NCBI GenBank assembly: GCA_023413555.1
Contig: JAEZPG010000087.1
Coordinates: 1 to 39,588, forward strand
DNA: 39,588 nucleotides
Direction of reading: 5' to 3'
From: Bacillota bacterium
GTDB taxonomy: Bacteria; Bacillota; Clostridia; Lachnospirales; Lachnospiraceae
Both the position numbers and the translations under genes were made by a program. Below the pieces are notes generated by a model, which saw only the letters and a program-made list of their open reading frames with translations, ran no database searches and was not told where the DNA came from. Positions 33,323 through 39,588 of the stretch are shown here, piece by piece (the stretch's first letter is position 1; every line of letters starts with the position of its first letter).

Positions 33323-34432
33323 ATGTTTAAGAAAGAAGATACAAATCGTTGTAAAGGTGTTGCTATCCTACTTTTATTTTTCCATCATTTATTTTATACT
33401 TCTGAATATATTGACAAATACAAATTAACTAGTCTAGTAGGAATTGATATAAAAGCTATCATGAAAGTTGCTGTAGAAGCAAGAGTATGTGTGTGGTTAT
33501 TTGTTTTTTTATCTGCATATGGATTATCATACCAATATAAGTCATATAAAGAAGGCAAACTAAAATTCGTTTTACATAGACAATTTCAGTTGCTTAAGGG
33601 ATTTTGGATTATTTTTGTTATAATGTTTATTTTGCAAAGTGTTATAATGCATAACACAGGATCCATATATAAAGGTAATTTTTTATATATATTTTTAGAT
33701 TTCATGGGATGGTCCGATTTCTTAGGTACGCCTCTATTAAGAGGTGTATGGTGGTATATGTCCTTGGCTCAAGTATTAATTATTGTTATTCCGTTTTTAT
33801 ATGAGATAGTAAAAAAATTAGGATACTATAGTATTTTATTTTCGTTTCTTGCAATACAGTTTATACCAGAGGGAATCACATCAGCAAGTGGAGGCAATTA
33901 CATCAATTATCTTATGGTTGCTGTATTAGCAATACTTATAATGCAGAAGAATATGTTTTCTGTATTTAAGAAGGATTTAAAGGAGAATAAATTAAAAGCT
34001 ATTATTAGATTTATTGCTCTTTTGGGGGGGACGATACTAATATTATATTGTAGAATGCTTATGGTAGATGATGTAAGAAGAATGAGATCTGTTCTTGCCG
34101 CATTTTCGTGTTTAGGTATAGTAATGTTGTTTTATCAATTTAAATTAAGTTTTGTTGGAAAAGTGTTAGAATTTATTGGGAAACATTCAGGAAATATGTA
34201 TATGACACACAGATTTATTTATGGACTTTTTCCTCAGATAATCTTTTTTTCTAAATCAATAGAACTCAGTTTTGTTGCATTAATTGTAATCAGTTTGACT
34301 GCATCCCTATTAACTGAAGGTTTAAAAAATATATTAAGATATAATATTTGGATGGATAAGCTTGAAAATCTATTTTGGAGTAGCAATCTGTTGAAAAGAA
34401 TAGCAATTATTGATAAACGTGAGAACCAATGA
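33323..34432 (+). CDS. Acyltransferase-3 family membrane protein 2
   Basis: A 369-residue paralogue of the preceding protein, with about 9-10 membrane segments. The motif CKGVAILLLFFHHLFYT holds the conserved histidine, FLSAYGLSYQY follows, RGVWWYMSLAQ lies in the middle, and GKHSGNMYMTHRF is near the end. It probably O-acylates a surface glycan. GAGGAG lies eleven bases before the ATG, a somewhat long spacing. No good terminator follows within 140 bases; the first T-tailed stem ends near 34690. Two AT3 proteins suggest two different positions or acyl groups. Confidence 0.87.
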   Translation: MFKKEDTNRCKGVAILLLFFHHLFYTSEYIDKYKLTSLVGIDIKAIMKVAVEARVCVWLFVFLSAYGLSYQYKSYKEGKLKFVLHRQFQLLKGFWIIFVIMFILQSVIMHNTGSIYKGNFLYIFLDFMGWSDFLGTPLLRGVWWYMSLAQVLIIVIPFLYEIVKKLGYYSILFSFLAIQFIPEGITSASGGNYINYLMVAVLAILIMQKNMFSVFKKDLKENKLKAIIRFIALLGGTILILYCRMLMVDDVRRMRSVLAAFSCLGIVMLFYQFKLSFVGKVLEFIGKHSGNMYMTHRFIYGLFPQIIFFSKSIELSFVALIVISLTASLLTEGLKNILRYNIWMDKLENLFWSSNLLKRIAIIDKRENQ

Positions 34433-34578
34433 TAGTTTCCATTTCTCTTTATCTTATTATCAGGCTCCAATGATCCAAATATAAGATGATAGAGGTCAAG
34501 ACTATGGAAAACAAGGTCAAACTATGTTCGTCAACAAGAAAGCGATTTATGGAGTATAGTGGCTTGAACAATGTGAAA

Positions 34579-34690
34579 GCCAGCGCCTTGAGGTGCTGGC
34601 CTAGTAACAGAGGCTTATAGCCTCAGAGCATGGGAGCGTCGCAAAATCAGTCATTTTTATCATTTATGAGGCTGACGCTCCCCTTTTCTA
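34579..34690 (+). ncRNA. Three-stem structured element, possibly a small RNA or mobile-element end
   Basis: GCCAGCGCC TTGA GGTGCTGGC (34579-34600) is a nine-pair hairpin. GAGGC TTATA GCCTC (34610-34624) is the second. GGGAGCGTC at 34632-34640 pairs with GACGCTCCC at 34674-34682 and is followed by CTTTTCT, giving a terminator-like end. It is far richer in G and C than its surroundings. I match it to no known riboswitch. It may be an RNA 3' end, or the remnant of an IS605-type element whose end carries such stems; the latter is a guess. Confidence 0.4.
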
Positions 34691-34701
34691 TTCTTTCGTA
34701 A

Positions 34702-34848
34702 GCGACTAATCTTAGGGTAGATTCCTTTGACGTTCTAAAAACTTTAAAACCAGAAGTTATTGTATCTGATCATGCCCCTGCCGTTGAAACTCAAATGGCA
34801 GGTACAACAATTAGATTTTTTAATAGTACAAGACAGAATCATCGTTAA
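34702..34848 (+). pseudogene. 49-codon start-less gene fragment, unrecognised
   Basis: The frame opens after a stop codon at 34699 and ends at TAA 34846-34848. It reads like real protein in part (DSFDVLKTLKPEVIVSDHAP, then GTTIRFFNS). It has no start codon or ribosome site at its head. I do not recognise the family. It may be the tail of a gene lost during rearrangement, or a chance open frame. Confidence 0.3.
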
Positions 34849-34882
34849 GTACTAGCCCATCTATTTCCAGGGGAAGTTTTAA

Positions 34883-34911
34883 TTGATAAATATTACAATA
34901 TAAGGTATAAT
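34883..34911 (+). promoter_or_regulatory. Near-consensus promoter pointing at a terminator
   Basis: TTGATA at 34883-34888, a 17-base spacer, and perfect TATAAT at 34906-34911. The predicted start is only a few bases before the hairpin at 34919. It could serve the operon at 35252 if termination is relieved, or be a leftover. Confidence 0.5.
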
Positions 34912-34918
34912 TATCTCG

Positions 34919-34954
34919 TAAGAACAGATGTTTTCGGACATCTGCTCTTATTTT
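34919..34954 (+). terminator. Intrinsic terminator or attenuator in the leader of block D
   Basis: AAGAACAGATGT pairs with ACATCTGCTCTT (one mismatch) around a TTTCGG-containing loop, followed by ATTTTT. It starts within about ten bases of the predicted transcription start, so nearly all transcripts from that promoter would end here unless the hairpin is bypassed. Confidence 0.75.
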
Positions 34955-35161
34955 TAAACAAAAAAGAGCTTTTTTCCCATAGGTTGTTTACCTATTTTAC
35001 AAAGCCCATTTGATTTGATTTTTAGTGTCAAAAATCCCAAAAGATAATAATATACCTGGCTTACCGATGTGGATAACATTCTAACTTTTTTATTCTATAT
35101 TTTATAAGCGCAACCCAATGATTGAATAAAATGTTTAAGTATTTACTAAACATGAAAAATA

Positions 35162-35190
35162 TTGTATATATAGTAAAAATGTTATAGAAT
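35162..35190 (+). promoter_or_regulatory. Candidate promoter for block D
   Basis: TTGTAT at 35162-35167, 17 bases, and TAGAAT at 35185-35190, about 60 bases before the start codon at 35252. This would avoid the terminator at 34919. Confidence 0.45.
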
Positions 35191-35251
35191 GTAAGCTATT
35201 AAAATATAACGCTATTAAGACTGTTGGAAAAAGTTTATGGAGGAGAGAAAA

Positions 35252-36190
35252 ATGGATAAAATAGCAGTATTGATACCATGCTATAATGAGAGTAAGACAA
35301 TAAAAAAAGTAGTAACTGATTTTAAGGAAGTATTACCTGAGGCTGTTATCTACGTATATGATAACAATTCAACTGATGGAACGGATATAATTGCCAAAGA
35401 AGCTGGTGCTGTAGTGCGCTATGAGTTTCAGCAAGGAAAAGGTAATGTAATCAGAAGAATGTTCCGAGAGATAGATGCGGAAGTTTATATTATGGCGGAT
35501 GGTGATGACACATATCCGGCTGAATTTGCAAAAGAGATGGCTAATATGGTGTTGGATAAAAAGGTTGATATGGTGGTGGGAGACAGGTTATCCTCAACCT
35601 ATTACACGGAAAATAAGAGACCTTTCCATAACTTTGGGAATTCAATTGTTCAAAAGTCAATCAATAAGCTTTTTAAATCAAGTATAAAGGATATCATGAC
35701 TGGATACCGTGCATTTTCTTATCTTTTTGTGAAAACGTTTCCAGTGTTGTCCAAAGGATTCGAAATCGAGACAGAAATGAGTATTCATGCAGTTGACAAG
35801 AATATGTTAATTAACAATGTTGTAATTGAGTATCGTGACCGTCCAGAGGGCAGTGAATCAAAGCTAAATACCTATAGCGATGGAATCAAGGTGTTGTTTA
35901 CCATCGCAAGATTATATAAGAATTATAAACCATTTGCATTTTTTGGTTTATTATCAACCATCCTGGCACTTTTGAGTGCAGGATTTTCTATTCCAGTTTT
36001 TGTTGAATATTTTCGTACGGGCCTAGTATTCAAAATGCCTACGCTTGTTGTATGTGGGTTTGTAATGCTGGCAGCTATAATTTCCTTCTTTAATGGATTG
36101 ATTTTATCTAATATCGTTCAAAAGAATCGACAGGATTTTGAGATAGCATTACATCGTGCTTATAATGATTATTCTTCAAAAAAAGAATAG
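35252..36190 (+). CDS. GT2 polyprenyl-phosphate-type glycosyltransferase
   Basis: A 312-residue enzyme with a GT-A domain (VLIPCYNESKTI, VYDNNSTDGT, metal site D83-G-D85-D86 in MADGDDTYP, then IMTGYRAFS and EIETEMSIHA). Two hydrophobic C-terminal segments at about 228-252 and 263-287 follow. The RPEGSESKL region and layout fit the dolichol/polyprenyl-phosphate glucose or mannose synthase group rather than polymer synthases. An in-frame ATG at 35237 overlaps GGAGGAGA, which is placed for the ATG at 35252; the conserved domain starts right after it. The next gene is a GT-C-like membrane protein 53 bases on, so the pair may form the third lipid-linked sugar transfer unit of the locus. Confidence 0.87.
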   Translation: MDKIAVLIPCYNESKTIKKVVTDFKEVLPEAVIYVYDNNSTDGTDIIAKEAGAVVRYEFQQGKGNVIRRMFREIDAEVYIMADGDDTYPAEFAKEMANMVLDKKVDMVVGDRLSSTYYTENKRPFHNFGNSIVQKSINKLFKSSIKDIMTGYRAFSYLFVKTFPVLSKGFEIETEMSIHAVDKNMLINNVVIEYRDRPEGSESKLNTYSDGIKVLFTIARLYKNYKPFAFFGLLSTILALLSAGFSIPVFVEYFRTGLVFKMPTLVVCGFVMLAAIISFFNGLILSNIVQKNRQDFEIALHRAYNDYSSKKE

Positions 36191-36243
36191 AAAATTTTGT
36201 ACTCAATATAAATATGATAGTAAATAATGATGAGGAAGATGAT

Positions 36244-38196
36244 ATGGTGTTTTTGGAAAATAGAAGAGAAAAACATTACTATGGAAGAAAATTGAGATAT
36301 CTATTGCCTGTATTACTAAGCATGTATACGTCAGTCGGCATACTATTATCTTTAGCCACAACGAAAATAGTAGAGACTAGTAACAGTAATTTGATTAATT
36401 TTGTATATAGTGTTTTAGCATCACTAAATAGGGATAGAATTTATACAAGTTTAATTGCCATAGCGGTATTTCTTATTCTATATCAATTAAAAAAGGTTAA
36501 ATTTAACCGTAACTGTAGCATAGTAGCGTTGATTTTTGCATTTGCAATTTCAGCTATGCAATTGATTAGTTATAGTATGGCAAAAGAAAATAGTCTTATC
36601 CTACTATTCGGGGATTTTTATGCTGTTTTTAAGTCGATTTGGAAATTAAGTGCATTAATGGTTCTGTTTTACAGTGTATTTTATATTGCCTTGATAAAAT
36701 GTAAAGATATGAGTAATAGCAATATGAATGTTGAACTGGGTAAGTTTGATCGGAAGTCCTTTAGGAAAATATTCTTCTATATTTGTCTGGCATATATTCC
36801 ATATCTATTTTTCTTTTATCCAGGAATCTTTTATGGTGATACCTTGAGTCAGGTAAAGCAGTTTTATGGATACGATACAGTGATATTAAAATATACGCCT
36901 TGGTATGATTTGGGGTTAGAATACTCCATTACGAATCATCACCCAGCATTTCTGACATTTTTCTTTGGATTCTTCTTTCAAATTGGTAATGCTTTAGGTG
37001 ATGTAAAATTAGGTATCTTTCTATATTCCTTAATGCAGATAGCTCTTGTTGCAGCAACAGAGGCATTGACTATATGTTATTTGAATTATATTGGTGTTAA
37101 GAAAAAGATAACAAAAGTTATAACATATTTTTATATGTTCTTTCCGCCTATAGCTATTTGGTCGATCACAATGCTTAAAGACACTTTGTATGCCATGATG
37201 CATATCATCTTGACCATTGCTCTTATTGAAATCGTTCGATCAAAAGGAAATCTGCTGAAAAATATAAAATTTGATATATTCTTATTTTTTGTTTCATTGT
37301 TCTACATGCTGGATCGTTCACAAGGAGTATACAGTATCTTTATTTTAATGATTGTGTTAATCATTGCATATAGAAAATTGTGGATTAGGACGTTATGTAT
37401 CTTTTTCAGTGGGATTATACTTTTTAAAGTGATTTTTGTTGGACTGCTTCTTCCAGCGCTCAATGTAGCACCTGCCGGTAAGCAGGAGATGCTAGGTGTA
37501 TTCTTTCAACAGACCGCTCGGTATGTTAAGGAATGGAGTAGTGAGATACCTGAAGACGAAAAGAAAATCATAGATAGAGTACTGGATTATGATAAGCTTG
37601 AGAAGGTTTATCAACCAATCAAACAAGATCCTGTTAAGTTTACTTATAAGCAATTAGCATCTACGGATGATTTAATCAATTATATGAAAGTATGGGTGAA
37701 ACAGTTTATCAGACATCCAGTCACCTATATGGAAGCTACCTTAAATAATATATATGGATTCTTTAATTTAAATCATAGCATGAGTTATGCATATACGGAT
37801 GTAAGTGGCCAATATTTAAAAGGACTGGATAAAATCAAGTATTCAGTTAGTGATAATGGATTTATGGTATTTGGCAGAGAGTTGGCTGAATTTTTCCTTA
37901 AGGTATATACAGCCATACCTGGCCTGAATATTTTGTTAACACCATCTTCATTTATATGGATGACAATTGCAGGATTTATTATCCTTTGTATGCAAAAAAA
38001 GAAAAAATATTTAGTAGCCTTTGTACCTACTATTTTCGGATTACTATTACTATTTATCAGTCCTGTAGTTAATTGGAGATATGCCATGCCATTTGTCTAT
38101 TCTGTTCCAATCATAGTTTCATTAATTGCAAAAAAAGAGGACGGACAGACAATAGAAGAAAAAGTAACTTACGAAAATGATAATTTGGTTTGCTGA
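36244..38196 (+). CDS. DUF6020-like multi-span membrane protein (GT-C type)
   Basis: A 650-residue membrane protein with about 12-13 hydrophobic segments and one large loop at about 410-520. FFYPGIFYGDTLSQVKQFYG followed by ITNHHPAFLTFFFG, and later IWSITMLKDTLYAM, resemble the DUF6020 and PMT-like GT-C families, where acidic residues in the first extracytoplasmic loop bind the polyprenyl-phosphate sugar. Asp and His residues are present in those places. GAGGAAG lies eight bases before the ATG at 36244; an upstream ATG at 36214 would add ten charged residues and has no site. It probably transfers the sugar charged by the preceding GT2 protein. The family call rests on pattern only. Confidence 0.75.
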   Translation: MVFLENRREKHYYGRKLRYLLPVLLSMYTSVGILLSLATTKIVETSNSNLINFVYSVLASLNRDRIYTSLIAIAVFLILYQLKKVKFNRNCSIVALIFAFAISAMQLISYSMAKENSLILLFGDFYAVFKSIWKLSALMVLFYSVFYIALIKCKDMSNSNMNVELGKFDRKSFRKIFFYICLAYIPYLFFFYPGIFYGDTLSQVKQFYGYDTVILKYTPWYDLGLEYSITNHHPAFLTFFFGFFFQIGNALGDVKLGIFLYSLMQIALVAATEALTICYLNYIGVKKKITKVITYFYMFFPPIAIWSITMLKDTLYAMMHIILTIALIEIVRSKGNLLKNIKFDIFLFFVSLFYMLDRSQGVYSIFILMIVLIIAYRKLWIRTLCIFFSGIILFKVIFVGLLLPALNVAPAGKQEMLGVFFQQTARYVKEWSSEIPEDEKKIIDRVLDYDKLEKVYQPIKQDPVKFTYKQLASTDDLINYMKVWVKQFIRHPVTYMEATLNNIYGFFNLNHSMSYAYTDVSGQYLKGLDKIKYSVSDNGFMVFGRELAEFFLKVYTAIPGLNILLTPSSFIWMTIAGFIILCMQKKKKYLVAFVPTIFGLLLLFISPVVNWRYAMPFVYSVPIIVSLIAKKEDGQTIEEKVTYENDNLVC

Positions 38197-38314
38197 TAGT
38201 CAGTAGTTAGCAGTAAACATTCTATAATGGTCTCATAAATTAAGACACTTTTTAAGACAGTTTTTAATGAATCTGATATACTAAAATTAGTATGAAAGAA
38301 AGGATTCATTGACC

Positions 38315-38662
38315 ATGTCCAGACAAAAAAGAAGTTTTAGTGCTAAATTTAAATCAGATCTTGTAATACAGTTGCTTAAGGGCGAAAAGGATCTCAATAC
38401 CCTTGCAACTGAGAATAATATCCAACCAAATCTACTCCGTAATTGGAAGAAGGAATTCCTTAACAATGCTTCTATCGTCTTTGATGATAAACGAGAAGAA
38501 AACATGAAGGAAAAGCTTTTCGAAGAACGCAAGGAAAAAGCGGAGTATGCAAAAAAAGTTGGTCAATTAACCATGCAGGTTGATTGGCTCAAAAAAAAAT
38601 CTGAAGAAATTTGTGGACCTGACTACGAGAGTAAGTTTAGTCCAAAACCTTTTGACGACTAA
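38315..38662 (+). CDS. IS3-family transposase OrfA
   Basis: A 115-residue DNA-binding transposase subunit. A helix-turn-helix spans residues about 8-45 (FSAKFKSDLVIQLLKG, LATENNIQPNLLRNWKKEF). A coiled-coil leucine-zipper stretch (residues about 62-92) would mediate multimerisation. The ATG at 38315 follows AAAGGA by about 11 bases; TTG at 38309 is an alternative that would fit the spacing better. The C-terminus GPDYESKFSPKPF extends past a run of nine A residues and overlaps OrfB by 83 bases. Confidence 0.85.
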   Translation: MSRQKRSFSAKFKSDLVIQLLKGEKDLNTLATENNIQPNLLRNWKKEFLNNASIVFDDKREENMKEKLFEERKEKAEYAKKVGQLTMQVDWLKKKSEEICGPDYESKFSPKPFDD

Positions 38663-39470
38663 AGAATTGCCAGCTTCTGTTGGTGCCAATCTTCTTGATA
38701 TCAATCGCACCAGCATTTATTATAAAGATAAACCTGTATCCGAAGTTGAATTGGAGTGTAAAGCCATTATTGACAGGCTTCATACTGACAACCCAACCTG
38801 GGGAGCCAGACAGATGTCTGCTCAGTTAAAGCTTCGTGGACATCATGTTGGACGCAGAAAAGCTCGTCGCTACATGAATGAAATGGACATCCATCCGATT
38901 TATCCAAAAATGAATCTATCCAAACGGATGCAAAAAGCAAAGGTATGTCTTTATCTGCTTCGCAATGCTGTCATAGACCGTCCAAATCAGGCTTGGTCTA
39001 TTGACATTACATATATACCAATCAGACACGGATTTCTGTATCTGACTGCTGTAATTGACTGGCACAGCCGTTGCATTGTTGGCTGGGAAGTCGATGATAC
39101 ACTTGATACCCGAATGGTCATTAATGCTTTGAAAAAGGCGTTCATAGTAGCAAAGCCACAAATCTTAAATTCTGATCAAGGCTGTCAGTTTACGAGTCAG
39201 CAGTACATTGATTTCGTAAAAGAAAATGGAATCCGCCAAAGCATGGATGGCAAGAGTCGATGGGCTGATAACATCATGATTGAGCGATGGTTCCGAAGTT
39301 TTAAATATGAAGAGGCTTATCTGACACAATACAACAACATCAAGGAAGCCAGAGCCGCGATTGGACGTTATATTCACACCTACAACTTTGAGCGATGCCA
39401 CTCTGCACTTGATTATCAAACACCGGCTGAATGCTACTATCCGGCAATGTTATTGCCTTATGTAGCTTAA
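38580..39470 (+). CDS. IS3-family transposase OrfB (DDE integrase catalytic subunit)
   Basis: Open frame of 296 codons with an rve integrase core: Asp142 in SIDITYIP, Asp199 in NSDQGCQF, and Glu235 in MIERWFRSFK, spaced D-56-D-35-E, as expected for an active IS3 enzyme. The upstream HTH_21-like part (NPTWGARQMSAQL, GRRKARRYM) is intact. The frame opens at TTG 38580, before the nine-A run. The real start may be made by frameshift or slippage from OrfA, or by TTG 38667 just after the OrfA stop. OrfB lies in the +1 frame relative to OrfA, not the usual -1. The element looks complete and may still be mobile. Confidence 0.88.
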   Translation: MIGSKKNLKKFVDLTTRVSLVQNLLTTKELPASVGANLLDINRTSIYYKDKPVSEVELECKAIIDRLHTDNPTWGARQMSAQLKLRGHHVGRRKARRYMNEMDIHPIYPKMNLSKRMQKAKVCLYLLRNAVIDRPNQAWSIDITYIPIRHGFLYLTAVIDWHSRCIVGWEVDDTLDTRMVINALKKAFIVAKPQILNSDQGCQFTSQQYIDFVKENGIRQSMDGKSRWADNIMIERWFRSFKYEEAYLTQYNNIKEARAAIGRYIHTYNFERCHSALDYQTPAECYYPAMLLPYVA

Positions 39471-39567
39471 TGCATAAATGTATATGGAGAGTGTTCCACT
39501 ATTCCCCCCCAGAACCTTGTCACTTATCAACCATATCAGTTCATTATAAAAACCCTAAATTTTTGTC

Positions 39568-39573
39568 TTGACA
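39568..39573 (+). promoter_or_regulatory. Outward-facing -35 box in the IS right end
   Basis: A perfect TTGACA lies about nine bases from the predicted right tip and points out of the element. It could form a hybrid promoter with a -10 in flanking DNA beyond the window, a habit known from several IS3-family elements. Confidence 0.35.
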
Positions 39574-39588
39574 ACTGAACCACTATAT

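Larger units (their letters stand above)
34433..35251. other. Long spacer with gene debris, stem-loops and regulatory-like sites
   Basis: About 820 bases without an intact gene. In order it holds: three GC-rich stem-loops ending in a T-tract (34579-34690), a 49-codon start-less open frame (34702-34848), a promoter-like pair running straight into a terminator (34883-34953), a small palindrome AAAAAAGAGCTTTTTT near 34960, and a promoter-like pair before the next gene. This looks like the scar of past insertions or deletions between two operons. Confidence 0.6.
38227..39582 (+). mobile_element. IS3-family insertion sequence, about 1.36 kb
   Basis: Holds two overlapping transposase genes. The left end reads TGGTCTCAT and has AAGACA about 14 bases in. 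The right end, read inverted, gives TGGTTCAG and also AAGACA after about 13 bases, so imperfect inverted repeats with TG/CA tips are visible. CTATA occurs directly outside both ends (38222-38226 and 39583-39587), a likely five-base target duplication. Exact ends could be off by one base. It sits just after the last locus gene. Confidence 0.8.

Noticed and set aside
34433..35251. Known riboswitch in the long spacer
   Set aside because: The stems do not show the conserved core of any riboswitch I know, and no sensible regulated gene follows directly.
38591..38605. Standard -1 ribosomal frameshift on the nine-A run of the IS
   Set aside because: The -1 frame hits TGA at 38602 and does not reach OrfB.
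1..39588. CRISPR array, tRNA, rRNA or prophage
   Set aside because: No regularly spaced repeats, no cloverleaf-like sequences and no phage structural or integrase genes were seen by reading the window.

Overview
The window is a 39.6 kb stretch of AT-rich DNA in which every gene reads on the + strand. Strong Shine-Dalgarno sites, AT-rich codon use, a pyruvate:ferredoxin oxidoreductase tail and teichoic-acid-type enzymes point to an anaerobic low-GC Firmicute. A Lachnospiraceae/Clostridium-like host is my inference; no marker gene in the window settles it.

Layout. 1-413 is the 3' end of a pyruvate:ferredoxin oxidoreductase gene, closed by a terminator. From 524 to 38196 lies a large cell-surface polysaccharide locus. 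Block A (664-13651) has two long TagF-like polymerases with decayed glycosyltransferase N-domains, a TagB-like enzyme, a polyprenyl-phosphate glycosyltransferase, UDP-galactopyranose mutase, a GtrA flippase, a TarI/IspD-type cytidylyltransferase, an SDR enzyme and an SDR-LicD fusion. Together these suggest a phosphodiester-linked polymer made from CDP-activated units. Block B (13837-18921) has a secreted tandem beta-helix protein and a YfhO-type GT-C membrane glycosyltransferase. Block C (19021-34432) makes dTDP-4-keto-6-deoxyglucose (RfbA/RfbB) and aminates it (WecE-like). It also has a WecD-like N-acyltransferase beside an acyl carrier protein, an AMP-forming acyl ligase and a VOC enzyme; a two-subunit EamA-type flippase, an ArnC-like glycosyltransferase and a second YfhO; a second PLP enzyme with a NeuD-like acyltransferase; an ATP-grasp ligase; and two acyltransferase-3 membrane proteins. 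Block D (35252-38196) is a third polyprenyl-phosphate glycosyltransferase paired with a DUF6020-like GT-C protein. An 800-base spacer before block D holds gene debris, stem-loops, promoter-like sites and a terminator. An IS3-family insertion sequence (about 38227-39582) closes the window.

How the genes may work together. The locus appears to build a teichoic-acid-like backbone and then decorate it outside the membrane through up to three lipid-linked sugar modules, each with a GT2 charging enzyme, a flippase where visible, and a GT-C transferase. Block C is the most unusual: its parts match the logic of the Gram-negative Arn (Ara4N) pathway, but with an amino sugar whose acyl group may come from a dedicated carrier protein. 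This is inference from gene content; no activity can be read from sequence alone.
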